The notes under the pieces: generated by a model
The model's database searches: none
Seen by the model: only the letters and a program-made list of their open reading frames with translations
Told to the model about the DNA's origin: nothing
Program-made: the position numbers and the translations under genes
Source: Ophiostoma sp. CBS 140.51
Taxonomy: Eukaryota > Ascomycota > Sordariomycetes > Ophiostomatales > Ophiostomataceae
DNA: 64,000 bases
Direction: 5' to 3'
NCBI GenBank assembly: GCA_029298735.1
Contig: JANSLP010000102.1
Coordinates: forward strand, 1-64,000
Part shown: piece by piece, positions 35,980 to 46,307 of the stretch
How positions within the stretch are numbered: the first letter of the stretch is position 1
Layout: the number at the start of each line of letters is the position of its first letter

Positions 35980-38900
35980 ATGGCGTCCAAGAAAACCCGC
36001 CAGAGGATCAGCTATGGTACGCCCGCCTCGGTGCCTTTTTGCCGCCCTCCCTGATAGCTTAAAATGGCGCTGCCTTTCGGAAATCCAGCCTTGCTAACAA
36101 CTCGTAGTCCTCGAAGATGCTCGGTCCCTTGGCCACCGTCTCGGTGTCAATGGCCTCGCTGTCGACAGTGAGAACAATATCCTGTGAGTAGACTGGCCGG
36201 CCGACCTCATACTATGCGCATTTGTGCGCCCAAACCACCAACGATAGCAGGCTTCTATCAAGACTTTGTCGGCCCCGGACTAACTTGCTTTCTTCTTTTC
36301 CTCCTTGGCAGGTACTCTGGTGGTCGCGACGGCGTAGTCTGCGCCTGGGACCTGCACCTCGACAAGCCGACGACAGCGCCCGCCAAACCCGACGACTCGG
36401 CCTCCTCCTCGAACGACGACGGCTCAAAGAAGTCCGAACCCGCCGCTCGCCCACACATCCAGACCGCCGTCTCCCGCGCCCAGACACAGGCTCATACCCA
36501 CTGGATCAACGACATTGCCCTCGCCCAGAGCAACTCCGCCCTCGTCACCGCTTCTAGCGACCTGCTCGTCAAGATCTGGCGTCCCCGCGAAGGCGACAAC
36601 GACGACGAGCCCGCCATCCTGGGCAAGCATGACGACTACGTCAAGTGTGTAGCCTCGCCCGGTCGGCAGTCGACCTGGGTCGCCTCGGGTGGTCTGGACC
36701 GCCGTATCTGCCTCTGGGATCTGCAGGGCAACGGCAAGATCCTCGAGATTGACGTCAGCGGCCAGGAGCATGCAGAGAAAGGCTCTGTGTACGCCCTGCG
36801 CGCCAATCACAACGTCCTGGCTAGCGGCGGTCCCGAGTCAACTGTACGTCTTTGGGATCCCCGCGCTGGCGGCAAGAACATTACCAAGTTTGTCGGCCAC
36901 ACTGACAATGTGCGCGCCATTCTCGTCAACGACTCGGGCGACACGATTATGACTGCCAGTTCCGATCAAACCGTCAAAGTGTGGAGCGTCACTGCCGGTC
37001 GCTGTATGCACACCCTGACCATGCACAACGACAGCGTCTGGTCGCTGTACTCGGACGCGCCCGACCTGAGCGTCTTTTACAGCAGCGATCGCTCTGGCCT
37101 GATCGTCAAGACGGACGTCCGCGGCAGCCTCAACGACTGGGACAATGGCCTGTCCGTCGCCGTGGCCCAGGAGCACAACAGCATCAGCAAGGTCGTGGCC
37201 AGCAACGGCTACATCTGGACGGCTACCTCCAGCTCGTCCATCAACCGTTGGGCCGACGTCAACACCGACGAAGACACCGCCGCCGCCGCCGCCGCCGCCC
37301 AGCCGCCTCGGCCGTTCTCACCTTCAAGCGAGACGCACCGCCCGCACAGCTCGTCCGTTTCGACCGTCAAGCCTGCACCACGCACGGTCCCCGCCGACAT
37401 CCCCGCCAAGTCGATCCTGCGTATCTCCAACACGGCCATCTTCCCTGTCGCAGCCGGCGCTACTCCCAGCAGCCCTGTCGCTGGTGCCGCCGACGGCGCC
37501 GCGGGCAGTCCTCCCGGCCCGGGCATCAACCGCAAGGGCTTCGAGGTCGTCACCAATGGCGATATTACACCTGAAGCCGTGGAGCCTGTGCGCCAGCTAC
37601 CCATCGAAACAATCGAAGGCAACTTTGGTCTGGTCAAGCACCGTCTGCTCAACGACCGTCGTCGTGTGCTGACACTCGATACGGCCGGCGAGGTGATTCT
37701 GTGGGACATTATTGCCTGCAAGCAGATCCGCCAGTTTGGCAAGCGCCACTTGGAGGATGTCGAGCCCGAAGTCAACACGACCGAGGCTGTGGCGCCCTGG
37801 TGCTCTGTCGATGTCAGTTCCGGCCAGCTTACCGTCGTGCTCGAGCAGTACAACTGCTTCGATGCCGAAATGTACGCGGACGAACTCGAGGATGCTGGTG
37901 GTGAAAAGAAGGACGGTGCTGTCGAATTCCGCGAGGACCAGCGCATCAACCTGGGCAAGTGGGTGCTGCGGTACCTGTTTGCCAAACTCATTGACGAGGA
38001 GGTGCGCCGCGACGAGACCCACCGTGCGAAGCTCAACGAGACCGTCGAGAAGCGCATCCAGGCCGCAGCGGCCGCCAGCAAGGTCAGTATGCTCGATGTA
38101 GGGCTGTCCCCCGCGGCCGCCAACGGCGACTCGCCCAAGGCAGGGAACGTTCCGCCGACACCCGGTATCGGCCTAGCTACGCCTCTGCCGCCAGCATCGA
38201 CCCTGCCATCAGGTGTTACACCGGGTGGCAGCGAGAAGGAGGATTACTTCTCCAATGCCATCACATCCGTCGAGCCCACGACGCCCGGGCCTGGTGCTCT
38301 GCGGCCAGGGCAAACACCTGCAGCCGAGACACCCGCATCGACAGCTGCCGCCGATGCTGCAGCCAAGGAAAAGGAAGCTGCCGCTGCCGCTGCCGCCACG
38401 GCTGGTAAGGGCTTCGGCAAGAAGATCCGCCTGGGCATGTCGTTCAAGAAGGGCAACCGCTCGGCATCGACCAGCGTGCCCGAGAAGCCGGCCGCTGCAG
38501 CCAACGTGGCCGACGCGAACAAGGCTGGCGGCGCCAGTGGCACCGGTGCTGCGGCAGGCGAGGACAAGTCCGAGTCCGCCTCGAGCCATGAGAAGGAAGT
38601 CGACGACTGCTTTGTGGGCGCCGTGCAGCGCATGCACAACGACTACGAGAAGCAGCTGACCGACAACCCGGACCGTTTGGTGGTGTCGCGCATGCACCCG
38701 TGCCAGCCCGACGAGGCGCCTGTGCTGCACATCCCGGCCAAGACCAAGGTCATCATCCAAGAAGAGCTCACGGGCGGCAGCATCGAGCTGTACCGCGGTA
38801 CCGTCGGCGGACTGGGCCAGCCGAGCCATGTGGACAAGATTGAGCGGGTGGCGCCTATGTGGCTGGGCGAGGCGATTCTGGCCAACGCAGCAGTCATTAA

Positions 38901-39566
38901 GGAGTCAACTAAGATTTCATTCCTTCTGCTGCCGTACCGCGACGAATTGCCGGCCCTGGCTGCGCCCGACGGCAGCAACCGGCTGAATGCGAACCGCATG
39001 CTGCGTGTCAAGAAGATTCTGGCGTACGTGGCCGAGAAGTTGGAGCAACCTGCGCCAGTTCCGGCACCGGCACCGGCACCTGTCCCGGCGGCGATCCCGC
39101 CCACTGTGGCCGAAGAGGCCGAGGAGGGCGACGCAGCCCCGGCTGCAGCAGTTGCCGATGTGCCCACACCCACTCCTGCTGCACCCGAGCCGGAAGAGTC
39201 GCTCAAGGCTGAGGAGTACCTCGAACTCTACTGCAACGAGCAGGTATGTATTCTCTTCTCTAGGTATTATTTTTCTTTCATTTACTAACGTTTCAGCGCC
39301 TTCCTCATGCAATGAGTCTGGCTACGGTCCGGGCACACATCTGGAAGAACAGCAACGACATTCTGCTGTACTACAAGTCCAACGGCCGCAAGAAGCTGGC
39401 GACGGCTGCTGAGGTCGCAGCGGCAGCGGCAGCAGCACAAGCAGCAGCAGCCGCGGCCGCAGCTGCCAACGGCGAGAGCGCGGCATCTACCGAAGAAGCT
39501 GCTGCTGCTGACGATGCCACGCCTGGTGCGATTCCGGCTGCACCGGCAGCAACTGCTGCGGCGTAA
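35980..39566 (+). CDS. WD40 protein of the WDR48/UAF1 (Bun107) family
   Basis: Four exons (35980-36016, 36108-36183, 36312-39243, 39297-39566) give 1104 residues; each join keeps the frame and uses GTACGC, GTGAGT and GTATGT donors. The beginning ([12 protein letters not shown], then [20 protein letters not shown] and [13 protein letters not shown]) matches the start of WDR48-type propellers, and WD repeats run to about residue 340 (including [34 protein letters not shown]). The C-terminal DUF3337-like region includes an [13 protein letters not shown] motif and a basic patch, separated by Ala/Pro-rich linkers. WDR48/Bun107 binds and activates ubiquitin-specific proteases of the USP1/12/46 (Ubp9) class, so a role in deubiquitination is likely. 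The last exon ends in a poly-Ala tail. Confidence 0.85.
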
Positions 39567-39938
39567 GACAACGAGTGCTCGTTGTCACGTCACGTACATA
39601 AAAAAGGAGGCTTCGTTGTTTGTTTTGTTGTGCTCGACTTTGTCGTAATAATTTTGGATTATCTAGTTGGAAGTTTTGATTTCGTTTTTGGTGTTGTTTG
39701 TACGCTTTTGAATATCTCACGCTCGTTTATGTTTGTTTTTGGTCTTTTCATGCGAGTTGTTCTCTTGCTGTCCCATCTCTTCCTCTTCGATCGTTTTGGA
39801 CATATTCCTTTGCTTGCTTTACTCAAACGCTCTTTAATTTTTGTATATACAGGCACGGGAACTCGAGTCCCGAATGCAAATTGCTATTGTACACTTTTGG
39901 ATCTCATGCCGTGTTGATATCAGTCGTCGCCTCGCCGT
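39567..39938. other. Convergent 3' regions
   Basis: T-rich plus-strand sequence of 0.37 kb between the stops of the WD40 gene and the SAM carrier. Nothing else is seen. Confidence 0.5.
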
Positions 39939-40781
39939 CTATAAGTCTATCCTTGACTTGTCGTCCGAGTTACTCCCATGCCGTGTGCCGACAAAGTTGA
40001 CCACCCACTGGTAGCTGCCCAAGAAGATGGCGCCGCCGATGCTGATCCAAGTGACTCGCGGTCCCAGTCCAGCGAAAAAGGCACTCGCGCCCTGCTCGGC
40101 CATGATGCTGCGCACCATTGTGGCCAGCGACTGCCGCTCCGTGCTCAGCATGATGCGCGTCTTGAGCACGTCGAGCGGCGTCGTTGCCGCCGCCGCAATA
40201 CCACCCGCCAGACTGCCAAAAGCAGCACTTTCGAAGGCCGACACTTCTTGGCCATTCTTTGTCCCGCGCCGCCACGCCTTCATCGCCTCCCACAGCGGGA
40301 ACTGCACGACAGTAAAGGGCACCTCCCTCAAAATAGTGGCACCCCATCCCCGGTACAAGTTGCTAAAGACACTGGGTCCCCGCAAAATGGCAGCGAGCGC
40401 CTGTGCCGACGACGCAAACTGGCCCGCCTGGGCGCGCTGCTTGACGACCTCGGTAGGCACGCGAACGGCGCACGCGGCAATCTCACCGAGCGAGGCGGCC
40501 AGCATGTGTGTGTAGGCGGAGCCGCTTCCAAAGGAGGGGCCATTGGTGTTGTGGCCGAGAGCGTGCTTGACACTCTCGTAGGTGACAAAGAACAGGGCCG
40601 CACCGGGCGCAGAGCCGACGACGGCACTGCCGACACCGCGGTAGATACCCGAGAAGCCGCCGCTGGCCCAGAAGCCGGGACCAGCCTGCAGGCGGGTCTT
40701 GAGCGTGTCGAGGGGGAAGAGGCTGAGGTCGACCGACGTGCCCGCGACGGCGCCGGCCAGCAGCGCAGTGGAGTAGTCCAT
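39939..40781 (-). CDS. pet8: Mitochondrial S-adenosylmethionine carrier
   Basis: An uninterrupted 280-residue frame starting MDYSTALLAGAVAGTSVDLSL, the normal length for a six-helix mitochondrial carrier. The three repeat signatures are FPLDTLKTRLQ, VPTEVVKQRAQ and TPLDVLKTRIM, each followed by the usual glycine-rich matrix helix. The sequences PGAALFFVTYE, REVPFTVVQFPLWE and GPRVTWISIGGAIFLGSYQ are the forms I associate with yeast Pet8/Sam5 and human SLC25A26. These import S-adenosylmethionine into the matrix in exchange for S-adenosylhomocysteine. The frame remains open for 151 codons upstream, but the ATG at 40781 lies where every relative starts. It shares a 452-base divergent promoter with the TilS-like gene, which is also involved in mitochondrial gene expression. 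Confidence 0.92.
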   Translation of the reverse strand: MDYSTALLAGAVAGTSVDLSLFPLDTLKTRLQAGPGFWASGGFSGIYRGVGSAVVGSAPGAALFFVTYESVKHALGHNTNGPSFGSGSAYTHMLAASLGEIAACAVRVPTEVVKQRAQAGQFASSAQALAAILRGPSVFSNLYRGWGATILREVPFTVVQFPLWEAMKAWRRGTKNGQEVSAFESAAFGSLAGGIAAAATTPLDVLKTRIMLSTERQSLATMVRSIMAEQGASAFFAGLGPRVTWISIGGAIFLGSYQWVVNFVGTRHGSNSDDKSRIDL

Positions 40782-41233
40782 GGCAGCCGTGGAAGTTGGA
40801 GAAGTTGAGGAGAAAAGAAGCGAGATGAGCGCTTCCGCTCCGTTTTCTTTTGGAAGTGGCTGTCTTTTTGTTCTGTTGTGTCGCGTGCGAAGGTAAGCTC
40901 GGTGGAAAGCTCCGTCATCGCAACTCCGAAAATATGCTGAAAGGTCTCCACTTTTATTTTTCGAGAACTTCCTAATCCGACCTCCAACGGCGACCCCCAA
41001 AACCCCAAAAACGGCTGTTGTCAACAACCTGCAGCTGAAAATTTCTCCGTCCGGCCTCGAATGTACGAGGAGGTAGCGGCCGACCTCAATTAAGACCTCT
41101 TCGACCGTCTCCCACCCCATTGGCACTCCTGACACGCGATCAATCCGAAAAGCCGTACCTTGACCTCTACCTTGACCTCGATTGCGACCCCTCCTCCTCC
41201 TCTCGTTTTGTACCGCCTTTGCGCGCTTCCCCA
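40782..41233. promoter_or_regulatory. Short bidirectional promoter, SAM carrier / TilS-like gene
   Basis: Only 452 bases separate the two outward-facing ATGs. Frames of both genes extend into it without an ATG. It must contain both promoters and leaders. Confidence 0.6.
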
Positions 41234-43846
41234 ATGACCTTGCACCCTGTGCTCCATCGCATAGCCCAGCCGATTGCCGTCCACGAATTCATCGATGCCC
41301 TGCGCGCGGCCGCGCCCCCGCGGTTCCCCAATTATGGCCGCCGCGTCTCTGGCCGGGCGGGCATGGCCATTAGCGGCGGCGTCGACTCCATGGCGCTCGC
41401 GTTCCTGTGCGCCCAGGCCCATAAGAGTATACACGACGTGCACGTTGCAGACAGTGTCGCCGGCGGGTTCTTGGCCATGATTGTGGACCACGGCCTGCGG
41501 GAGGGCAGCGACAAGGAAGCGGCAGCCGTGGCCCAGGCGATGCTGGCCATGGGCCACAGCTGCCAGGTCTGGCCGCTCAAGTGGCAGGGGTATGACACAA
41601 ACGAGAACCTCGCGGCCAACATTGCACTCTCCGAATTCCAGATTATCCCTGGGCCCGAGCCCGAGTCGACAATACGAATACACCTACGAGGACTACGACA
41701 AGAACAAGGGACACAAGGGCTAGGACAAGGCGGGGGGCCAGGGCAGGGAACAGGGCCGCCGGCGTCGGCACTCGAGACGCATGCGCGGCGGCTGCGGTAC
41801 CGCACACTTGGCAACCGGCTGATGCGACAGGGCATCATGTCGCTGCTGCTGGCGCACCACGAAGATGACCAGTACGAGACGGTGCTGATGCGTCTGCTGT
41901 CGGGCCACGGCACCAACATTCGCGGGCTGAGGGGGATGCGCGCGGCCAACGACATCCCCGAGTGCCACGGTATGTACGGCGTGTACCAGAGCGGCGCTGT
42001 CGACAACAAACAGCGCGAGTATCGGTGGCCGACGCGCGTCCAGCGCAAGTCGGTACGCAGCGAGTTCCAAGACGACATTAAACTAGCGATGAAGCAGTGG
42101 CGCCTGAGCGGCCAGCGCTGGCCGCCGACGGGCGACCTTCTCCAGCAGTGGCAGTGGCTGGCACAGCTGCACGATGCGCCCAACAGCGCGGCGCCGCCGC
42201 TACCGCCGCTCGATACGGAGGACATGGGCGTCATGACGTACCGCCCCCTGTTGGCCTTTCCCAAAGAGCGACTGATTGCCACATGCACGGCCAACAATGT
42301 GACATGGTTCGAGGACAAGACGAATGCGGACCCGACCATGACGATGCGCAACGCCGTGCGGTACGTGGCCAAGCACCACACGCTACCCAAGGCCCTGCAA
42401 AAGCCAGCCATCCTGCAGCTCGCGGCGCGCTGTGACGCCATGTCGCGACAGCATGATGCCGAGTCGCGACGACTGATTATGCGGCATCAGGTCGTGGTGC
42501 GCTTCAACTCGAGTGTGGGCACCATGGTTGTCCGGCTGCCAAAGATGGAGGCCAAGGCACGGCGGAGGCCGTGGAATAAACAAAAAGACTTTTATTCGGT
42601 CGTGTCGGCCGAGAAGCGTCGTCTGTATCTGCGCACGATTGCAGCTCTTGCTGTGCAGAGACTGCTTGCGTTTGTGACGCCCGAGACAAATGTGACGCCC
42701 ATCTCACAACTGCAGAGTGTTGTCGACACTCTGTTTCCTGATCTCGTGGACCCGTCGTCCAGAACAGCAACACAAGCTGCCGCCTTGGACCCCAAGGCAT
42801 TTATGATTTGCAATGTCCACTTCGTGCCGTTTATCGACAACTCCACTCTCCCGGCAAATCCATATTCTTCACCCCCCGCGGCAGCAGCAGATACTTCTTC
42901 TTCTTCTCCCTCTTCATCTTCTTCTCCCACCTACTCCTGGCACATGGCCCGCGCGCCATATCACTCGCCCGAACGCACTGCCCGCGACGTGCCCACCATC
43001 CCCGTCCTTCAATATTATGGCGTGCCCTTCAATCGCCGCATCAACAAGGAACCGACCAGATGGAAATGGGCCGTATGGAGCCCATGGCGACTCTACGACG
43101 GCCGCTTCTGGGTGCGCATGCGCACGCGCCTGCCAAATAACCTGTTCCTCCAGCCCTTTGACATTGACCACAGCAAACCCTTCCGCGAAGCCTTGGGCCA
43201 AGGGCTCAGAGGTCCTGGTCGGCTGGAAGCGTTCTTGGCCACCCTTAAAACCTACGCGCCAGGCAAAGTACGCTACACGCTGCCGGCCATCTACGTTTTG
43301 GGCGACATCAGCTGGGCCCTGGATCCACAGCACCCTCGGCACCAAAAATACTGGCCCGAAGAGTCGTCCCTCAAACACTACCCGCAGCCTCACCCCTCTT
43401 CTTCTTCTTCTTTTTCTTCTTCTCCCTCCTCGTCCAGGTCAGGCGGCCGGCTCCACAACGACAAGTACAATTCGTACCTGGGCCTCTCCGCGTTGGTACC
43501 GCTTCACACCCCATGGGAGCTTGAGCTTCCCGACTTCTACACCGACCCCACCCAGGGCGAGCCGGGCGTTTATCGTAATAGTGGCTTCCGCACCATTGAC
43601 ATGCATGCCTGGGAGCGCCGGCTGCGCTACCAGGACGACATAGCGCGGCTGACGCGCCCCGACCCGTTCCGTCCACCGGGCCAGCTGCTGGCTTTGCCGA
43701 CGCTCGGCGTTCATATTCCGGGGATCGAGAACTGGCTGCAGTGGGACGTGCGGTACCGAAAAGTCGACACGGGCGTGCTGGAGACGCTGGCAGCAGCAGC
43801 AGTGGAGAAGATGTATCTGGAGAGGATGTACGGCGGGGAGGGTTAA
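41234..43846 (+). CDS. tRNA(Ile)-lysidine synthase (TilS/MesJ family)
   Basis: A single exon of 870 residues from ATG 41234. An open frame extends upstream to 41120 but only with a TTG, so this is the first ATG. The PP-loop ATP pyrophosphatase signature SGGVDSMAL lies at about residues 47-55 and the TilS hallmark AHHEDDQYETVLMRL in the middle of the N-terminal domain, preceded by a Gly/Gln-rich insertion that replaces a short loop. The long C-terminal region, with Ser-rich runs, is fungal-specific. TilS converts the wobble cytidine of tRNA-Ile(CAU) to lysidine using ATP and lysine; in fungi a mitochondrial role is expected, although no obvious presequence is seen. The length is about twice that of bacterial TilS. 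Confidence 0.88.
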   Translation: MTLHPVLHRIAQPIAVHEFIDALRAAAPPRFPNYGRRVSGRAGMAISGGVDSMALAFLCAQAHKSIHDVHVADSVAGGFLAMIVDHGLREGSDKEAAAVAQAMLAMGHSCQVWPLKWQGYDTNENLAANIALSEFQIIPGPEPESTIRIHLRGLRQEQGTQGLGQGGGPGQGTGPPASALETHARRLRYRTLGNRLMRQGIMSLLLAHHEDDQYETVLMRLLSGHGTNIRGLRGMRAANDIPECHGMYGVYQSGAVDNKQREYRWPTRVQRKSVRSEFQDDIKLAMKQWRLSGQRWPPTGDLLQQWQWLAQLHDAPNSAAPPLPPLDTEDMGVMTYRPLLAFPKERLIATCTANNVTWFEDKTNADPTMTMRNAVRYVAKHHTLPKALQKPAILQLAARCDAMSRQHDAESRRLIMRHQVVVRFNSSVGTMVVRLPKMEAKARRRPWNKQKDFYSVVSAEKRRLYLRTIAALAVQRLLAFVTPETNVTPISQLQSVVDTLFPDLVDPSSRTATQAAALDPKAFMICNVHFVPFIDNSTLPANPYSSPPAAAADTSSSSPSSSSSPTYSWHMARAPYHSPERTARDVPTIPVLQYYGVPFNRRINKEPTRWKWAVWSPWRLYDGRFWVRMRTRLPNNLFLQPFDIDHSKPFREALGQGLRGPGRLEAFLATLKTYAPGKVRYTLPAIYVLGDISWALDPQHPRHQKYWPEESSLKHYPQPHPSSSSSFSSSPSSSRSGGRLHNDKYNSYLGLSALVPLHTPWELELPDFYTDPTQGEPGVYRNSGFRTIDMHAWERRLRYQDDIARLTRPDPFRPPGQLLALPTLGVHIPGIENWLQWDVRYRKVDTGVLETLAAAAVEKMYLERMYGGEG

Positions 43847-44425
43847 AAGGAATATGTCTTTTTAATCTAACATGATCATGACGTGATGTATGTCTATGAA
43901 CTCACCTTTAAAATTTAAGGAAAATATCTGAAGCATCTCCAAAAATCACAATAAATTAATCGTCGACAACAAAGTGTCAAGACCAATTCGTCGATGTCCT
44001 GACCGTCGACATGTTGGCCGTCGAATTAATGTAGTCTTTGTCGCACGTGGTTGGGCAATTGGCTGCATGCCCGGATTTGGTAAACAAGGGACACGGGTAG
44101 CTCTTTCTGGGCTTTTTAGCGCGCTTCTCCAGGTCACTTACGCTACAACGACAGCCTTCCCGCTAACAGTCAACATCGACATCCGTTTTCAACATATTCC
44201 TCATTTCATCTCACCCACTCTACGCGTCTCTCTTCCCACTCCATCACCATGCAGTTTAAACTCTCTTCGTCTCGTTAATGTCGCATTTCTTATGACCGTC
44301 ATCTCCGCTGGCCTCAATATCGACATGATTGACGCCTGTCGCAGCTGATTTCTCTCATCCCTTCTTTCACTCAACTCACACTCTTTTCTCACCTCATCTT
44401 CTCCCACATCACCCTCTTCCCCCCC
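43847..44425. other. Intergenic region, no gene seen
   Basis: AT-rich 3' sequence up to about 43970, then a C/T- and CA-rich leader to the ATG at 44426. No coding frame is supported. Confidence 0.5.
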
Positions 44426-46120
44426 ATGACCGATACGGCGATTGGCCGCTGGGCGGTGCGCATTGTAGTCGGCATGGGCCTCTTCCTCGCCATCCACTCG
44501 CTCGTCCTGGCGCTCGTCGCTTCCGAGGCCGTCGCCAGCATGCGGCCTTGGCCCTTGTCCATTGACTTTGCGTTCTTCGACAGCAGCGACGGCGACCACG
44601 TGCACGCCGACGAGTTCCACAACTTTGGCGCGCCCCAGGAGCCGGATAGGCCGCCGCCGGGGAGTCCCTGGTACGCGCCGCGCGTGTCCGACCTCAACAA
44701 CCTGAGTGTCGCCCTCTCGCCCCAGACAAAAGGCGTCTACGGGTTCTTGTTCAACGACTCGACGACGCCCGACGGCGTACCCTATGGCACCTACAACTGG
44801 TGCAACATGCCACACGTGCGCGCCGACGAGTATGTCGTGCCGCCCGCCGAACAAAAACGGTCGTTGGTCTACGTCGAGCTCGTCCACCGGCACCACAAGC
44901 GGACGCCGTATGCCTCCAACGGGTTCCCCCACGAGCCGTACAACTGGGAGTGCGACGATGCGCGCATCCATCTGTACGGCGACCCTGTCGCCAACACGGA
45001 GAAGAGGCCCGGTGTCGCGCACTATGTGCCGACCTTTGACGCGCCCAGCAATCCGTTCTTGGCAGCTGCTCCGGCCTGGCATGGTTCTTGCCAGTTCCCA
45101 CAGCTGACCTCCGGTGGTCTTGAGGATGCGTGGCAGCACGGTGTCGACCTGTACAAGGTGTATCACGGCCTGCTGGGTTTCTTGCCGGCCATGACCGACG
45201 CCGACGCCTGGAGCGAGCAGGTCGCCGTCCGCGTCACCAACAACCCCATCACGAGCCAAACGGTCACCATGGTCCTTGGTGGGATGGCGGCGGCAGCAGG
45301 TGGTGGTCCTATTCTTGACACACCGTTGTTGGCGGAGGCCGCCGGTTTTGATAGCCTCGAGCCCCAGTATACATGCCCCGCCGCTGTTAAAATGTTCAAG
45401 GCCATTACCGCCGCTAGCACCGACTACAATGACAACCAGGGCGGCTCCCCCGTCTGGGCCGAGCACTTGGAACAGCTCGAGCCCCTGTTTGCCAAACTGG
45501 ACGCCGCATCGGGTGTCGACCCCGAGGACCCCCACGGGTTCCACGAGAGCGTCGACCACTACTACGACAACCTGTCGGCGCGCCAGTGCCATGGCAAGCC
45601 GCCCGTCGAGGGCATCTCGCAGGACGAGGCCGATACGGTTTTCCGCGTCGGCCAATGGGAGTACTCCCGCATGTACCGCGACGATCTGCGGTCGCTGGCG
45701 GCGAGCGTCGGTGCTTGGGGCGTGTGGGTGGCGCAGCTGGCGGGGCATTTGAGGGTAGCATCCTCTGGAAACAATACAGACAAAGTGAGGTACCGCCACA
45801 ATGTCGCCCACGACGGCAGTCTGAGCCGGTTGCTGTCGATCTTGCAGGCAGACGAGATGGTGTGGCCAGGAATGGGCAGCGAAGTGGTTGTCGAGCTATG
45901 GAAGAAGGAAGGTGAAGGCGACGAAAACGAGGACAAGAATGCTACATCGTCGTACGACGTTCGCATTCTCTTCAGCGGCAAAGTATTGCGCTCATCACAC
46001 CCTAAGATGGGTCTGCTCGATATGGTGCCGCTGGATGCACTGCTGACCTACATTGATGGGCTGGTGGGTGTCAATGCTTCGTTGCTACCGGCCAAATGCA
46101 ACGGGACGAGTCCGTTGTAA
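44426..46120 (+). CDS. Histidine acid phosphatase (membrane-anchored or secreted)
   Basis: A single exon of 564 residues. A hydrophobic stretch at about residues 8-36 (WAVRIVVGMGLFLAI...) is a signal anchor or signal peptide. The catalytic motif of branch-2 histidine phosphatases is present as Arg155-His156-x-x-Arg159-Thr-Pro (preceded by His154), and the distal His462-Asp463 appears in the NVAHDGSLSRLL context. Several Asn-X-Ser/Thr sites and paired Cys fit passage through the secretory pathway. The enzyme would hydrolyse phosphomonoesters through a phosphohistidine intermediate at acidic pH; the natural substrate is unknown. The usual RHG is RHH here, a change seen in some family members. 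It lies tail to tail with the ABC transporter (187 bases apart) and is probably not part of the peptide cluster. Confidence 0.85.
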   Translation: MTDTAIGRWAVRIVVGMGLFLAIHSLVLALVASEAVASMRPWPLSIDFAFFDSSDGDHVHADEFHNFGAPQEPDRPPPGSPWYAPRVSDLNNLSVALSPQTKGVYGFLFNDSTTPDGVPYGTYNWCNMPHVRADEYVVPPAEQKRSLVYVELVHRHHKRTPYASNGFPHEPYNWECDDARIHLYGDPVANTEKRPGVAHYVPTFDAPSNPFLAAAPAWHGSCQFPQLTSGGLEDAWQHGVDLYKVYHGLLGFLPAMTDADAWSEQVAVRVTNNPITSQTVTMVLGGMAAAAGGGPILDTPLLAEAAGFDSLEPQYTCPAAVKMFKAITAASTDYNDNQGGSPVWAEHLEQLEPLFAKLDAASGVDPEDPHGFHESVDHYYDNLSARQCHGKPPVEGISQDEADTVFRVGQWEYSRMYRDDLRSLAASVGAWGVWVAQLAGHLRVASSGNNTDKVRYRHNVAHDGSLSRLLSILQADEMVWPGMGSEVVVELWKKEGEGDENEDKNATSSYDVRILFSGKVLRSSHPKMGLLDMVPLDALLTYIDGLVGVNASLLPAKCNGTSPL

Positions 46121-46307
46121 AAAAAAAAGCTGTACATGATTTCGTTTCTTATTATTGCATTTCTATTCAATATATCCCATTTCGTTATGATGTTCGTTCC
46201 TGCCGCATGAAAAGTGATGTAAATATGTTGGCGGCCAGTCGTGCTTGCCTTTCTGAAGTATCACGGAAACGGCAACCACGACCGTGTATTTACCCCTATT
46301 CTAGCCC

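Noticed and set aside
44201..45811. 536-codon minus-strand open frame
   Set aside because: It is antisense to the acid phosphatase with intact catalytic motifs; the length reflects GC-rich codon use.
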